A stretch of 57,863 bases of DNA from Microbispora triticiradicis. Its GTDB lineage: Bacteria; Actinomycetota; Actinomycetes; Streptosporangiales; Streptosporangiaceae. Below the pieces are notes generated by a model. The model was given only the letters and a program-made list of their open reading frames with translations, did no database searches and was not told the origin of the DNA. The stretch lies in NCBI GenBank assembly GCA_003260025.2, contig QFZU02000067.1:1-57863 (forward strand), in the 5' to 3' direction. Shown piece after piece: positions 1 to 7,911 of this stretch (the stretch's first letter is position 1; each line of letters begins with the position of its first letter). The position numbers were made by a program, and so were the translations under genes.

Positions 1-3000
1 ACCGCCAGATCCAACGCCACCAACGACGACGAACACGCCGTGTCCACCGTCAACGCCGGACCCCGCGACCCCAGCACATACGCGATCCGCCCCGACGCCA
101 CGCTGACGCTGCCCCCGGTGAGGAGGTAGCCGTCGGTGCCGCCTCCGCCCTCGTGCAGCCGGGGCGTGTAGTCCGACGCGGTCGCGCCGACGAACACGCC
201 CGTGCGGGTCTCCTTCAGCGACAGCGGGTCGATGCCGGCCCGCTCCAGCGCCTCCCACGACACCTGCAGCAGCAACCGCTGCTGCGGATCGGTGGCCAGC
301 GGACTCATCCCGAAGAACGCCGGATCGAACTCCCCCGCGTCACGGAGAAAGCCGCCCCGGCGCGTATAGGAGGCGCCGGGCCGTTCCGGGTCGGGATCGA
401 AGAGGGCGTCGAGGTCCCAGCCCCGATCGTCCGGGAAGTCGCCCGTCACGTCCGAGCCACTGGCCACCACCTCCCACAGGTCCTCCGGCGAGGCCACCCC
501 GCCCGGGAACCGGCACCCCATCCCCACGATCACCACCGGGTCGTCGTCCGCCGCCACGACGTCCCGTACGGCCTCGTGCATGGCGTCCTGTGCGGCGTCC
601 TGTTCGGCTTCCCCGGCGAGGTGGCGGGCGATGGAGGCGGGAGTGGGATGACTGAACAGCGCGGCGGCGGGCAGGTCGGCGCCGAAGGCGACGCTCAGGC
701 GGTCGCGCAGCTCGACCAGGCCGAGCGAGTCGAGGCCGAGGTCCTTGAACGTCGCCTCGGGGTCGACGCGCCCGGGGTCGGCGAAGCCGAGGACGGCCGC
801 CACCTCCTCGATCACCCGCCCCTCCCCGCTCGCCGTACGGACGGCGTGGACGGGCGGCACGGGGGCCGCGACCGGGGCCGTGACCGGGGGCACGGCAGGG
901 GCCACAGCAGCCGGAGGGGTTCCTCCGTCCGCGGCGGCCGGCGCCAGCCAGTGGGGCTCGCGCTGGAAGGGATAGGTGGGCAGCGGGACGCGAGGGCTTC
1001 CCGGCGGGAAGACGGCGTCCCAGTCGAGCCGCACCCCGGCGGTGAACAGCCGCCCGACGGCGAGGTCCAGGTCGTCGTCCTTGCCGAGGACCGGCACGAA
1101 CGGCGCCACCGGGCCCAGCGCCTCCCGCCCGGCCGCGCTAAGGGCCGTCCCCGGCCCCGCCTCCAGGAAGATTCCGGCGCCCAGCGCCCGCAACCGGTCC
1201 AGGCCGTCGGCGAAGCGGACCGTACGGCGGGCGTGCTCCACCCAGTAGTCCACCCAGTAGCCCGCCGCATGGGCCGCCGAGTTGTCCACGGGTAAGCCCG
1301 CACGGTAACCGGCGTCGGCGGGGCCGGCGAGCTCCCCGGTCACGGTCGACACGAACGGAACACGGGCCGGGCCGAACGCGAGCCCCGCGAGCACCGCACG
1401 GAACTCGTCGAGCACGGGGTCCATCAGGGGCGAGTGGAAGGCGTGGCTCACCTGGAGCCTCCGGGTCCGGTGGCCGCGCGCGACGGCGACGGCGGCGACG
1501 GCGTCGAGCGCCGGGTCCTCCCCCGCGACGACCACGGACCGGGGACCGTTCACCGCGGCGACGACCACGAGGCCGTCCACCTCCGCGATCAGCCCTCGCA
1601 CCTCCTCCTCGGGCGCGCCGACGGCGAGCATGCCGCCGCCGGAGGGCAGCGACTCCATCAGCCGCCCCCGTGCCGTGATCAGCTCGGCGGCGGACGACAG
1701 GTCGAGCACGCCCGCGACGTGCGCGGCGGCCACCTCGCCGATGGAGTGGCCGGCGACGAAGGACGGCTCGACTCCGAGCGACTCCAGCAGGCGGAAGGTC
1801 GCCACCTCGACCGCGAAGATCGCGGGCTGGGTGAAGGCCGTGCGGTCGAGCAGCCGGGCGTCCTCGCCGTCCGGCTCCGCCCAGACGACCTCCTCCAGAG
1901 GACGCGGCAGCCGCTCGTTCAACGCCGCGGCGGCCTCGTCGAACGCCGCCCGCCAGACGGGGTGATCCTGGTGGGCCCGGCGGCCCATACCCGGCCGCTG
2001 GCTGCCCTGGCCGGGGAACAGCACCGCGACGGGAGCGGAGGTGGCCTTGCCCGTGACGAGCCCGGCCGCGGGGCGGCCCTCGGCGAGCGCCGCCAGCCCC
2101 GCTGCCACGTCCCCAGTGACGGCCGCCCGGTGCTCGAAGGCGGTTCGCGTGGTGGCCAGGCTCCGGGCGAGGCCGGCGGCCCGAGCCGCGCCGGAAGGAT
2201 CCTGTCCGCCGGACGTGCCGCCCCCGGCGGCGAGGTCGAGCAGCCGGGCGGCCTGGTCCCGCAGGGCGGCGCCGGTGCGCGCGCTCAACACGAGAGGGGT
2301 GCGCGCCGGTGCGGCCTCCGGCGTGCCGGGCGCGTCAGGATGCGCCACGGGGACGGCCGGAGGCGCCGCGGGCGGCTCGGCCACCACGATGTGGCAGTTG
2401 GTGCCGCCCATGCCGAACGAACTGACGCCCGCGACGAGCCGCGCGCCGTCCCGGGGCCACTCCCCGCCCGCGACCCGTACGGACAGGCCCCAGCCGTCGA
2501 AGTCGATCTCCGGGTTCGGCTCGGCGTAGTTGAGGCTCGCGGGCAGCCGCCGCCGGGCGACGCTGAGCACGGTCTTGATCAGACCGGCGATCCCGGCGGC
2601 GCCCTCCAGGTGCCCGATGTTCGTCTTCACCGATCCGACCTGCAGGGCCGGCCCGTCGCCGGGGCGGGCGAGACCCAGGGCCCGCGCCTCCACCGGGTCG
2701 CCGACCCGGGTTCCGGTGCCGTGCAGTTCGACGTACTGCAGGTCGGAGGGCGCGACGCCGGCGGCCGCCCAGGCGTGCCTGAGCACCTCGGCCTGGGCGC
2801 CGGCGCTGGGGGTGGTGAGCCCGTCGGTGCCGCCGTCGTTGTTGACCGCGCCGCCGAGCAGCACGGCGTAGACGGAGTCGCCGTCCTCGATCGCGGCGTC
2901 CAGCGGCTTGAGCAGCACCAGTCCGGCGCCCTCGCCCCGCACGTAGCCGTTGGCCCGGCGGTCGAAGGTGTGGCACCGGCCGTCGGGCGACAGCCCGCCG

Positions 3001-3650
3001 AACCGGGCGACCGCCGCGGTGCCGGCCGGGTCGACGATGAGGTTGACGCCGCCCGCGAGCGCCAGGCGCGACTCGCCGCGCCGCACGCTCTCGGCCGCGA
3101 GGTGCACGGCCACCAGCGACGACGACTGCGCGGTGTCGACCGCGATGCTCGGCCCGCGCAGGCCGAAGGCGTACGACACGCGGTTGGCGATGATCCCGCG
3201 GGTGGTGCCGGTGAGAGTGTGCCGCCCGATCGCGGAGGGGCGCGACAGCGCGGCGTACTCGTCGGCGATGGACCCGACGAACACGCCCGCCGGGGTGTCG
3301 CGCAGGGTCTCGGGCAGCACGCCGGCGTCCTCCAGCGCCTCCCAGGCCAGTTCCAGGACGAGCCGCTGCTGCGGGTCCATGGCGGCGGCCTCGCGAGGGG
3401 AGATCCCGAAGAACTCCGCGTCGAACCCGGCGATGTCGTCGAGGTAGGCGCCGTACCGCGCGCCGGGGTTCTCCCGTGCCAGGGCGTCCAGGAGCGGAGA
3501 CGGCGCGCGGCCCTCCGGCACCTCGCGGACGGCCGAGCGGCCCTCCTCCAGCAGCCGCCACAGGGCGTCCGGGTGCGGCGCGCCGGGCAGGCGGCACGCG
3601 ACTCCGACGACCGCGACGGGCCGGGACACCTGCGGGTCGGGGCTGATCAC
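1..3650 (-). CDS. Modular type I polyketide synthase, first subunit: KSQ-AT-ACP loading module then KS (3' end outside window)
   Basis: First protein of a modular polyketide assembly line; 1,216 codons are visible before it runs off the left edge. Domain order: KS-like (residues about 10-440), AT (about 530-840), ACP (about 930-1005), then the KS of extension module 1 (from about 1035). The first KS has Gln175 in place of the catalytic Cys (VDTAQSSSL), so it is a KSQ that decarboxylates the loaded unit. The AT has GHSIGE (Ser636) and HAFHSP, the malonyl signature, so an acetyl starter made from malonyl-ACP is predicted. The ACP serine is Ser975 (GLDSLG). The second KS has a normal Cys1206 (DTACSSSL). 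No reductive domains lie in the loading module, and no docking segment precedes the KSQ, as expected of a first subunit. GTG 3650 is chosen for GTGAGG six bases upstream; GTG 3662 is in frame and possible. Codon 786 is TTA. It follows the thioesterase gene by 74 bases. Confidence 0.95.
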   Translation of the reverse strand, partial: MISPDPQVSRPVAVVGVACRLPGAPHPDALWRLLEEGRSAVREVPEGRAPSPLLDALARENPGARYGAYLDDIAGFDAEFFGISPREAAAMDPQQRLVLELAWEALEDAGVLPETLRDTPAGVFVGSIADEYAALSRPSAIGRHTLTGTTRGIIANRVSYAFGLRGPSIAVDTAQSSSLVAVHLAAESVRRGESRLALAGGVNLIVDPAGTAAVARFGGLSPDGRCHTFDRRANGYVRGEGAGLVLLKPLDAAIEDGDSVYAVLLGGAVNNDGGTDGLTTPSAGAQAEVLRHAWAAAGVAPSDLQYVELHGTGTRVGDPVEARALGLARPGDGPALQVGSVKTNIGHLEGAAGIAGLIKTVLSVARRRLPASLNYAEPNPEIDFDGWGLSVRVAGGEWPRDGARLVAGVSSFGMGGTNCHIVVAEPPAAPPAVPVAHPDAPGTPEAAPARTPLVLSARTGAALRDQAARLLDLAAGGGTSGGQDPSGAARAAGLARSLATTRTAFEHRAAVTGDVAAGLAALAEGRPAAGLVTGKATSAPVAVLFPGQGSQRPGMGRRAHQDHPVWRAAFDEAAAALNERLPRPLEEVVWAEPDGEDARLLDRTAFTQPAIFAVEVATFRLLESLGVEPSFVAGHSIGEVAAAHVAGVLDLSSAAELITARGRLMESLPSGGGMLAVGAPEEEVRGLIAEVDGLVVVAAVNGPRSVVVAGEDPALDAVAAVAVARGHRTRRLQVSHAFHSPLMDPVLDEFRAVLAGLAFGPARVPFVSTVTGELAGPADAGYRAGLPVDNSAAHAAGYWVDYWVEHARRTVRFADGLDRLRALGAGIFLEAGPGTALSAAGREALGPVAPFVPVLGKDDDLDLAVGRLFTAGVRLDWDAVFPPGSPRVPLPTYPFQREPHWLAPAAADGGTPPAAVAPAVPPVTAPVAAPVPPVHAVRTASGEGRVIEEVAAVLGFADPGRVDPEATFKDLGLDSLGLVELRDRLSVAFGADLPAAALFSHPTPASIARHLAGEAEQDAAQDAMHEAVRDVVAADDDPVVIVGMGCRFPGGVASPEDLWEVVASGSDVTGDFPDDRGWDLDALFDPDPERPGASYTRRGGFLRDAGEFDPAFFGMSPLATDPQQRLLLQVSWEALERAGIDPLSLKETRTGVFVGATASDYTPRLHEGGGGTDGYLLTGGSVSVASGRIAYVLGSRGPALTVDTACSSSLVALDLA
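1293..1295 (-). promoter_or_regulatory. TTA leucine codon in the PKS loading AT
   Basis: In the PKS frame, codon 786 reads TTA, the rarest leucine codon in high-GC actinomycetes. In Streptomyces such codons need the bldA tRNA and link antibiotic genes to development. It lies in a stretch between the HAFHSP motif and the YWV motif that looks longer than in most AT domains. A bldA-type role here is inference. Confidence 0.6.
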
Positions 3651-3724
3651 GTCGTGCCTCACTCTCGGTCGTGGTGAGCAGGGTGAGCGCGGTCGGGCGC
3701 GGACGGCGCGGGAGGGGAGGCGGG

Positions 3725-4495
3725 TCAGGCCCGTACGGCGAGTCCGTTCCGTACCGCCGCCGCGACGTCCTCCAGCCGCGGGGTCAGGTAGAAGTGGCCG
3801 CCGGGCAGGACCGTGAGGCGGAACCCGCCGTCGGTGTGGTCCCGCCACCGGGCGGCCTGGTCGACGGTCACCCGCGGATCGCGGTCGCCGACCAGCGCGG
3901 TGACCGGGCAGCGGACCCGCGCCCCGGGATCGGGCAGGTAGGCGCGCAGCGCCCGGTAGTCGGCGCGCAGCGGGGGCAGCACGAGCTCCCGCAGGTCCGC
4001 GCTCTCCAGCACCTGCCGGGAGGTGCCGCCGAGGAACAGGGCCTCCTCCAGCAGCGCGGCGTCGCTGCGGAGGATCACCGGATCCACCCGGGTGAGGGCG
4101 GGCGCCCGCCCGCCGGAGACGAACAGCCGCTCGGGCGCGGCGCCGGCGCCCCGCTCGCCGAGCAGCGCGGCCTCGAACGCCACCAGCGAGCCCATGCTGT
4201 GCCCGAAGAAGGCGAGGGGGCCGTCGTCCGGTTCCCGGGCGAGCACGTCCGCCACCCTGCGGGCCAGCTCGCGCACGTCCCCGACGGGCGGCTCCCGCCG
4301 CCGGTCGAGGCGCCCGGGGTACTGCACGGCCAGCACGCGCACCTGCGGGGCGAGCGCCCGCGCGAGCGGGATGAAGAAGCCGGCCGAGCCTCCGGCATGC
4401 GGGAACACGACCAGGCGGGGTGCTCCGGGCGCGGCGGGAGCGTACTCGCGCAGCCAGTCGCCCCGCACCCGCGCTCCGGCGAGCGGGGCGTTCAC
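3725..4495 (-). CDS. Type II thioesterase
   Basis: External editing thioesterase (256 aa) that removes stalled or mis-primed acyl groups from PKS carrier domains. It has the alpha/beta hydrolase fold with nucleophile GHSMG (Ser100), an acid within GDRDP (about residues 203-207) and the terminal His234 (GGHFY), plus the family's N-terminal FPHAGG. Length is normal for the family. The start is GTG 4495, which overlaps the TGA of the upstream hydrolase gene as GTGA, so translation is probably coupled. It lies directly upstream of the PKS in the same leftward operon, the usual context for a TEII. Confidence 0.93.
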   Translation of the reverse strand: MNAPLAGARVRGDWLREYAPAAPGAPRLVVFPHAGGSAGFFIPLARALAPQVRVLAVQYPGRLDRRREPPVGDVRELARRVADVLAREPDDGPLAFFGHSMGSLVAFEAALLGERGAGAAPERLFVSGGRAPALTRVDPVILRSDAALLEEALFLGGTSRQVLESADLRELVLPPLRADYRALRAYLPDPGARVRCPVTALVGDRDPRVTVDQAARWRDHTDGGFRLTVLPGGHFYLTPRLEDVAAAVRNGLAVRA

Positions 4496-5574
4496 GCGGC
4501 CGCTCCCGCCCGGGCGGCCTCCAGGGCGGCGGCCAGCGACGCGGTCACCTCCGGGTCGGCGCCGGGCCGCATCCGCTGCACCGCGAGCAGGCTCCACACG
4601 CGGGTCTCCGCGAGGTGGGAGGGGGCGCCGTGCACGTCGTCGTGCTCCATCAGCCGCAGGTCGCGCACCGAGCGCTTCAGCCGTTCGGTGTCGCCGGGAG
4701 GGATGATCTCGTCCCGCTTCGCCGTCACCGCGGCGAGGGGCACGGTGAGCGCGCGCAGGTCGGCGTCGTCGAGCGCCCAGTCGCGCACGTGCGCGAAGAC
4801 CGCCTCCGGCGGCACACCCACCAGGTGGGCCAGAGTGTCACGGGTGACCTTCGGCACCCGGGCCTGCCAGGCGGCGTCGGTGAAAAAGTCGTGGACGGGC
4901 GGGCCGTTGGCGACCACGCCCCGCACGCGGGGGTCGCGCAGCGCGGCGGTGATCGCGGCATGGCCGCTGAAGCTCAGCGCGAGCAGGTAGGTCTCGCGCA
5001 CCTCGGCCCGTCCCTCCAGGGCGTCGAGGATGGCCGGAAAGAGCCGCCACGCGTCCGGGCCGTACCGGAGCGGGCTCTCGCCGACGCCGGGCAGGTCGGC
5101 CACGACCCCGGCCATGCCGAAGGCCGCGATCTGCGGCAGCACCGGCCCCCACTGCTCCTTCGGGCTCACGATGCCGCCAGTCATGACGAGCAGCGGCCGG
5201 GGCTCCTCGGCGGAGAGGCCCGCGGCCCACACCCGCACCGGGACTCCGTCCACGTCCACGACGACGGGCTCCAGGCCCGGCACCCCACTCCGCCACCGGT
5301 CGAAGGCGTCGAGGCAGCGGGCGAGCGCGCGCTTGCGGCCCGGGCCGTCCACGTACGGGAAGCGGCCCATCGTGTAGTACTGGCAGGCCAGGGCCGTCTC
5401 GCCGGCGGCGTCCCACTCGTCCCCGGCGCGGATCCACTCGTACGGCCACGAGCCCGGCTCGTCGCCCGCGTCCGCGGTGATGCGGTCGAGCAGGGCGCCG
5501 TAGTGGTCGGCCGGCAGGTTCTGCGAGATCGCGTGCGCCACGACGAAGCGCTTGAGCTCGGTCAGGTCGTTCAT
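4492..5574 (-). CDS. Alpha/beta hydrolase of the AbyA5/Agg5 type (candidate tetronate acetate-eliminating enzyme)
   Basis: A 360-aa alpha/beta hydrolase with an N-terminal helical cap of about 100 residues, resembling FrsA/DUF1100-like hydrolases. The putative nucleophile is Ser203 in LSFSGHA, the acid candidate is Asp288 (AKRDEI) and the His candidates are His315 and His320. In tetronate pathways (Agg5, AbyA5) an enzyme of this fold eliminates acetate from the O-acetylated hydroxymethyl-tetronate to give the exocyclic methylene. The assignment rests mainly on position: it directly follows the E2-type acyltransferase gene (ATGA overlap) and precedes a TEII and a PKS. If it is not a tetronate enzyme, a generic PKS-associated hydrolase is the alternative. 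Confidence 0.75.
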   Translation of the reverse strand: MNDLTELKRFVVAHAISQNLPADHYGALLDRITADAGDEPGSWPYEWIRAGDEWDAAGETALACQYYTMGRFPYVDGPGRKRALARCLDAFDRWRSGVPGLEPVVVDVDGVPVRVWAAGLSAEEPRPLLVMTGGIVSPKEQWGPVLPQIAAFGMAGVVADLPGVGESPLRYGPDAWRLFPAILDALEGRAEVRETYLLALSFSGHAAITAALRDPRVRGVVANGPPVHDFFTDAAWQARVPKVTRDTLAHLVGVPPEAVFAHVRDWALDDADLRALTVPLAAVTAKRDEIIPPGDTERLKRSVRDLRLMEHDDVHGAPSHLAETRVWSLLAVQRMRPGADPEVTASLAAALEAARAGAAA

Positions 5575-6326
5575 TCCTCGTACGCCTCCAGCGCTTCCTT
5601 GATCTCGGTGAGCACGTCGGCGGCCTCGGCGCCGTCGATCACGCGGTGGTCGAAGGCCAGCGAGAGCCGCATGACGGGGGCGACCACCACGGCGCCGTCC
5701 CTGACGACCGGGCGGTCGGCGATCCGGCCCACGCCGAGGGTCACGGTGGTGCCGCCGACCGAGTGGAAGCCGTCGACGGCTCGGTGGCCGAGCGAGGTGA
5801 CGCTGAACGTGCCGGTGACGGCGGGCCGCCGGTCGAGCAGCCCCGCCATCTCGCGGAACCGGTCGAGCGCCTCCTGCCAGGCCAGTCTCCGCAGCGCGCG
5901 GATGCCGGCGAACTCCTCGGCCGTGCCGGGATCGGCGGCGGCCGCCCGGTCCAGGTGCGCCTGTACGTCGGCCAGGGACGCGGACTCCAGCGCGGGGATC
6001 ACGGTGGCGAGTACGACGCGGCGGCCCTCCCAGGTCTTGTCGAGGGTGACCTTGGCCGCCACGGTGTCGAAGGAGGCGACGACCGGGTCCAGGCGGCCGT
6101 GTATGGCGGAGTTGGCCTCGGGGTGCTTGGCCAGGACCCCGGCGGCCGCGTGCACGACGTAGGAGACGACCGAACGGCGCTCCCCCGCCCGGTGCGCCCG
6201 CGCCCGTCCCGCGACGATCGCGGAGGCGTCCACCTCGGTGTCGAGGAAGACCGGGGAGAAGTCTCGGATCTGGTCGAGGAAGAACAGGGTGTGCCTGCGC
6301 TGGGAGGGGAACGGGCGGCCGGTCAT
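5571..6326 (-). CDS. E2-type (2-oxoacid dehydrogenase catalytic domain) acyltransferase, AbyA4/Agg4 type
   Basis: A 251-aa protein consisting only of the catalytic domain of dihydrolipoamide acyltransferases, without lipoyl or E1/E3-binding domains. The active-site motif HRVIDG is present (His227, Asp231). Such stand-alone domains in polyketide clusters (Agg4, AbyA4) acetylate the primary hydroxyl of the tetronate ring, preparing it for elimination by the next gene product. The start is ATG 6326, overlapping the ACP stop as ATGA; the stop overlaps the next start in the same way. The domain identity is clear; the tetronate role is inferred from gene order. Confidence 0.85.
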   Translation of the reverse strand: MTGRPFPSQRRHTLFFLDQIRDFSPVFLDTEVDASAIVAGRARAHRAGERRSVVSYVVHAAAGVLAKHPEANSAIHGRLDPVVASFDTVAAKVTLDKTWEGRRVVLATVIPALESASLADVQAHLDRAAAADPGTAEEFAGIRALRRLAWQEALDRFREMAGLLDRRPAVTGTFSVTSLGHRAVDGFHSVGGTTVTLGVGRIADRPVVRDGAVVVAPVMRLSLAFDHRVIDGAEAADVLTEIKEALEAYEE

Positions 6327-6553
6327 CGGTTCACCAGCTCGTAGACCGACTCCAGGCTCGCGGCCTCGAGGAAGTCGGGCAACGACAGCGGCCGGCGCAC
6401 CCGCTTCTCCAGCAGGACGAGCATCGTCAGCAGGTGCAGCGAGTCCCATCCGGGCACCTCGTCGAGGGCGCGGCCGAGGTCGTCGCCGCCGACGGCCAGG
6501 CCGATCTCGTCCTGGAGCAGGTCCACGAACTCCTCCCTGCTGATCGCGGCCAT
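6323..6553 (-). CDS. Free-standing acyl carrier protein (AbyA3-like)
   Basis: A 76-aa discrete carrier protein with the phosphopantetheine serine at Ser38 (GWDSLH), an acidic helix II region and typical length. In tetronate pathways the equivalent ACP carries the glyceryl unit derived from 1,3-bisphosphoglycerate. The start is ATG 6553, which shares its A with the upstream KASIII stop (TGATG). The stop overlaps the acyltransferase start. No FkbH-like glyceryl-ACP synthase gene lies between it and the KASIII gene, where one would be expected. Confidence 0.9.
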   Translation of the reverse strand: MAAISREEFVDLLQDEIGLAVGGDDLGRALDEVPGWDSLHLLTMLVLLEKRVRRPLSLPDFLEAASLESVYELVNR

Positions 6554-7584
6554 CAGGCACGCTCCAGGGCAAGGCCCGACTTGATCCACTTGCTCGACTC
6601 GATGGCCACCGCGATCGCCCGCGACGGCCGCGTCATCCGCGGCAGCAGGCGGTCGAGCTGGAAGAAGACCAGGGCGTTGCCGTTGTTGCCGGTCTCCGCG
6701 ACGCAGGAGACCTCCTCGGCCGCGGGGAAGGCGAGCCGCGCGGTGATCTTCCCGGTCATCGCGACGGACAGCTGCGGGGGCAACAGGTAGTCGACCTCCG
6801 CGCGGTCCCAGCCGAGGTCGTCCAGCAACTCGTCGGCCGTCTCCTCGGCGAGGACGGGAACGAACTCCTCGATGGCCTTGTAGTCCTCGCTGGCCGGGGC
6901 CTCGGTCGCGTCACGGTCGGCCAGGCCGTACCAGCGCAGGATCTGGCCGGGCGCGCGGTCGAGGCCGGACAGCCGGGTGAGCACCGACCGGAGCACCGGC
7001 GCCTCCGGAGGGCCCGCGGTGCTCAGCACGGCGGCCCCGGCCCCGTCGCCGAACAGCACGTAGTTGACCAGCTCGTCGGGCGGCAGTGCCGTCAGGTCGG
7101 CCTTGACGTCGTAGTGCTTGGCGATGACGTCGCCGCCGACGACGAGCGCGGTGCGGTAGCGGCCGGTGGCCAGCAGCGAGGCCGCGACGTCGAACGTCTG
7201 CACGGCGCCGGAGCAGCCCGACTGGAGCTGGAACGCCGGCACGCCGTCGATGCGGAGCCGCTCGGCGACGACGTTCACCGTCGCAGGCATCAGCGTGTCG
7301 GGAGTGGCGGTGCCCAGCACCACCACGTCGATCTCCTCCGCGGAGATCCCGGCCCGGGTGAGGGCCTGGACGGCGGCGCGCTCGCCGAGGTCGGCCAGGC
7401 TGTCCCGCCGTTCGCCGGTGGACAGGTCGACCGCGAGATGACGCGTCCTTGTGCCGATGAACGTGTCGACCCACTGCCGCCACACCTGGTCCATGCCGAA
7501 CGCCCCGGCCAGGGCGGCGGTGTCGATGGGAGGTCCCGGCAACGCCGTTCCCACCGACAGAAGTCGTACCGGTGTCTCCGCCAT
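6553..7584 (-). CDS. KASIII (FabH)-like enzyme, AbyA1/Agg1 position, atypical active site
   Basis: A 343-aa thiolase-fold enzyme of the ketoacyl-ACP synthase III family. Cys124 (SGCSGA) is the expected nucleophile and Asn300 (ETGNNG) fits the third member of the triad. The His of the usual PHQ motif is replaced: the sequence reads LPPQLS, with Pro270 at that position. In tetronate pathways the homologue joins the glyceryl-ACP unit to the polyketide and closes the ring. The start is ATG 7584, preceded by GGAGGAG; an in-frame TTG four codons upstream lies within that ribosome binding site and is rejected. It is the first gene of the operon. Confidence 0.88.
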   Translation of the reverse strand: MAETPVRLLSVGTALPGPPIDTAALAGAFGMDQVWRQWVDTFIGTRTRHLAVDLSTGERRDSLADLGERAAVQALTRAGISAEEIDVVVLGTATPDTLMPATVNVVAERLRIDGVPAFQLQSGCSGAVQTFDVAASLLATGRYRTALVVGGDVIAKHYDVKADLTALPPDELVNYVLFGDGAGAAVLSTAGPPEAPVLRSVLTRLSGLDRAPGQILRWYGLADRDATEAPASEDYKAIEEFVPVLAEETADELLDDLGWDRAEVDYLLPPQLSVAMTGKITARLAFPAAEEVSCVAETGNNGNALVFFQLDRLLPRMTRPSRAIAVAIESSKWIKSGLALERA

Positions 7585-7674
7585 ACGCTCCTCCAACGAG
7601 CCGCGTCCGCGTCACCGCGCCCTGCGCGCAGCGGATCGGGACGCGAGCCCCGGCACTGCTGATGACGGTTCAGA

Positions 7675-7704
7675 CGCTAAGAGCAACCCCTAAAGCAGCC
7701 CTAA
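7675..7704 (-). promoter_or_regulatory. Direct TTAGGG-type repeats upstream of the tetronate-type operon
   Basis: Read on the minus strand, TTAGGG occurs at 7704-7699 and 7693-7688, exactly 11 bases apart, and a third variant TTAGCG at 7680-7675, 13 bases further. They lie 90-120 bases upstream of the KASIII start. Direct hexamer or heptamer repeats at 11-base spacing near the -35 region are typical of SARP-type activator sites. No SARP gene is present in the window, so the binding factor is unknown. Confidence 0.35.
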
Positions 7705-7829
7705 GCCCCCGATAACGGGCAGGAACCGCCGACAAGATCACCAAGGGAGGAAAGCCGCACATCCCGTTGGGCCAGATTGCCAATAACTAAAGCGTCCTAG
7801 GAAACCTTCCGCTACGACTAGACGCTACA

Positions 7830-7845
7830 GTTAACATGTGTAAAC
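7830..7845. promoter_or_regulatory. TetR-type palindromic operator
   Basis: The sequence fits GTTnACAnnTGTnAAC, a 12-of-16 dyad-symmetric site of TetR operator size. It lies in the divergent interval 7585-7911, 66 bases before the TetR start and about 250 bases from the KASIII start, and is flanked by two CTACAG hexamers (7825-7830 and 7851-7856). Autoregulation of the adjacent TetR gene is the simplest reading. Apart from this site and the TTAGGG repeats, nothing else is recognised in the 327-base interval. Confidence 0.6.
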
Positions 7846-7911
7846 TTCTGCTACAGAGCTTCATCTCCCGCGGGTCGCCGCGGGAGAGGTACGAGCAGTG
7901 GAGGGGGCTCG

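Noticed and set aside
1434..3677. A 747-codon open frame on the plus strand opposite the PKS
   Set aside because: Composition is Arg/Gly/Ala-rich without motifs, while the minus strand reads clear KSQ and AT domains. It is a high-GC shadow.
6323..7584. Calling the left KASIII/ACP a primary fatty acid synthesis locus (fabH/acpP)
   Set aside because: Neighbours are an E2-type acyltransferase, a hydrolase, TEII and a modular PKS. The KASIII lacks the catalytic His. No fabD or fabF is present.
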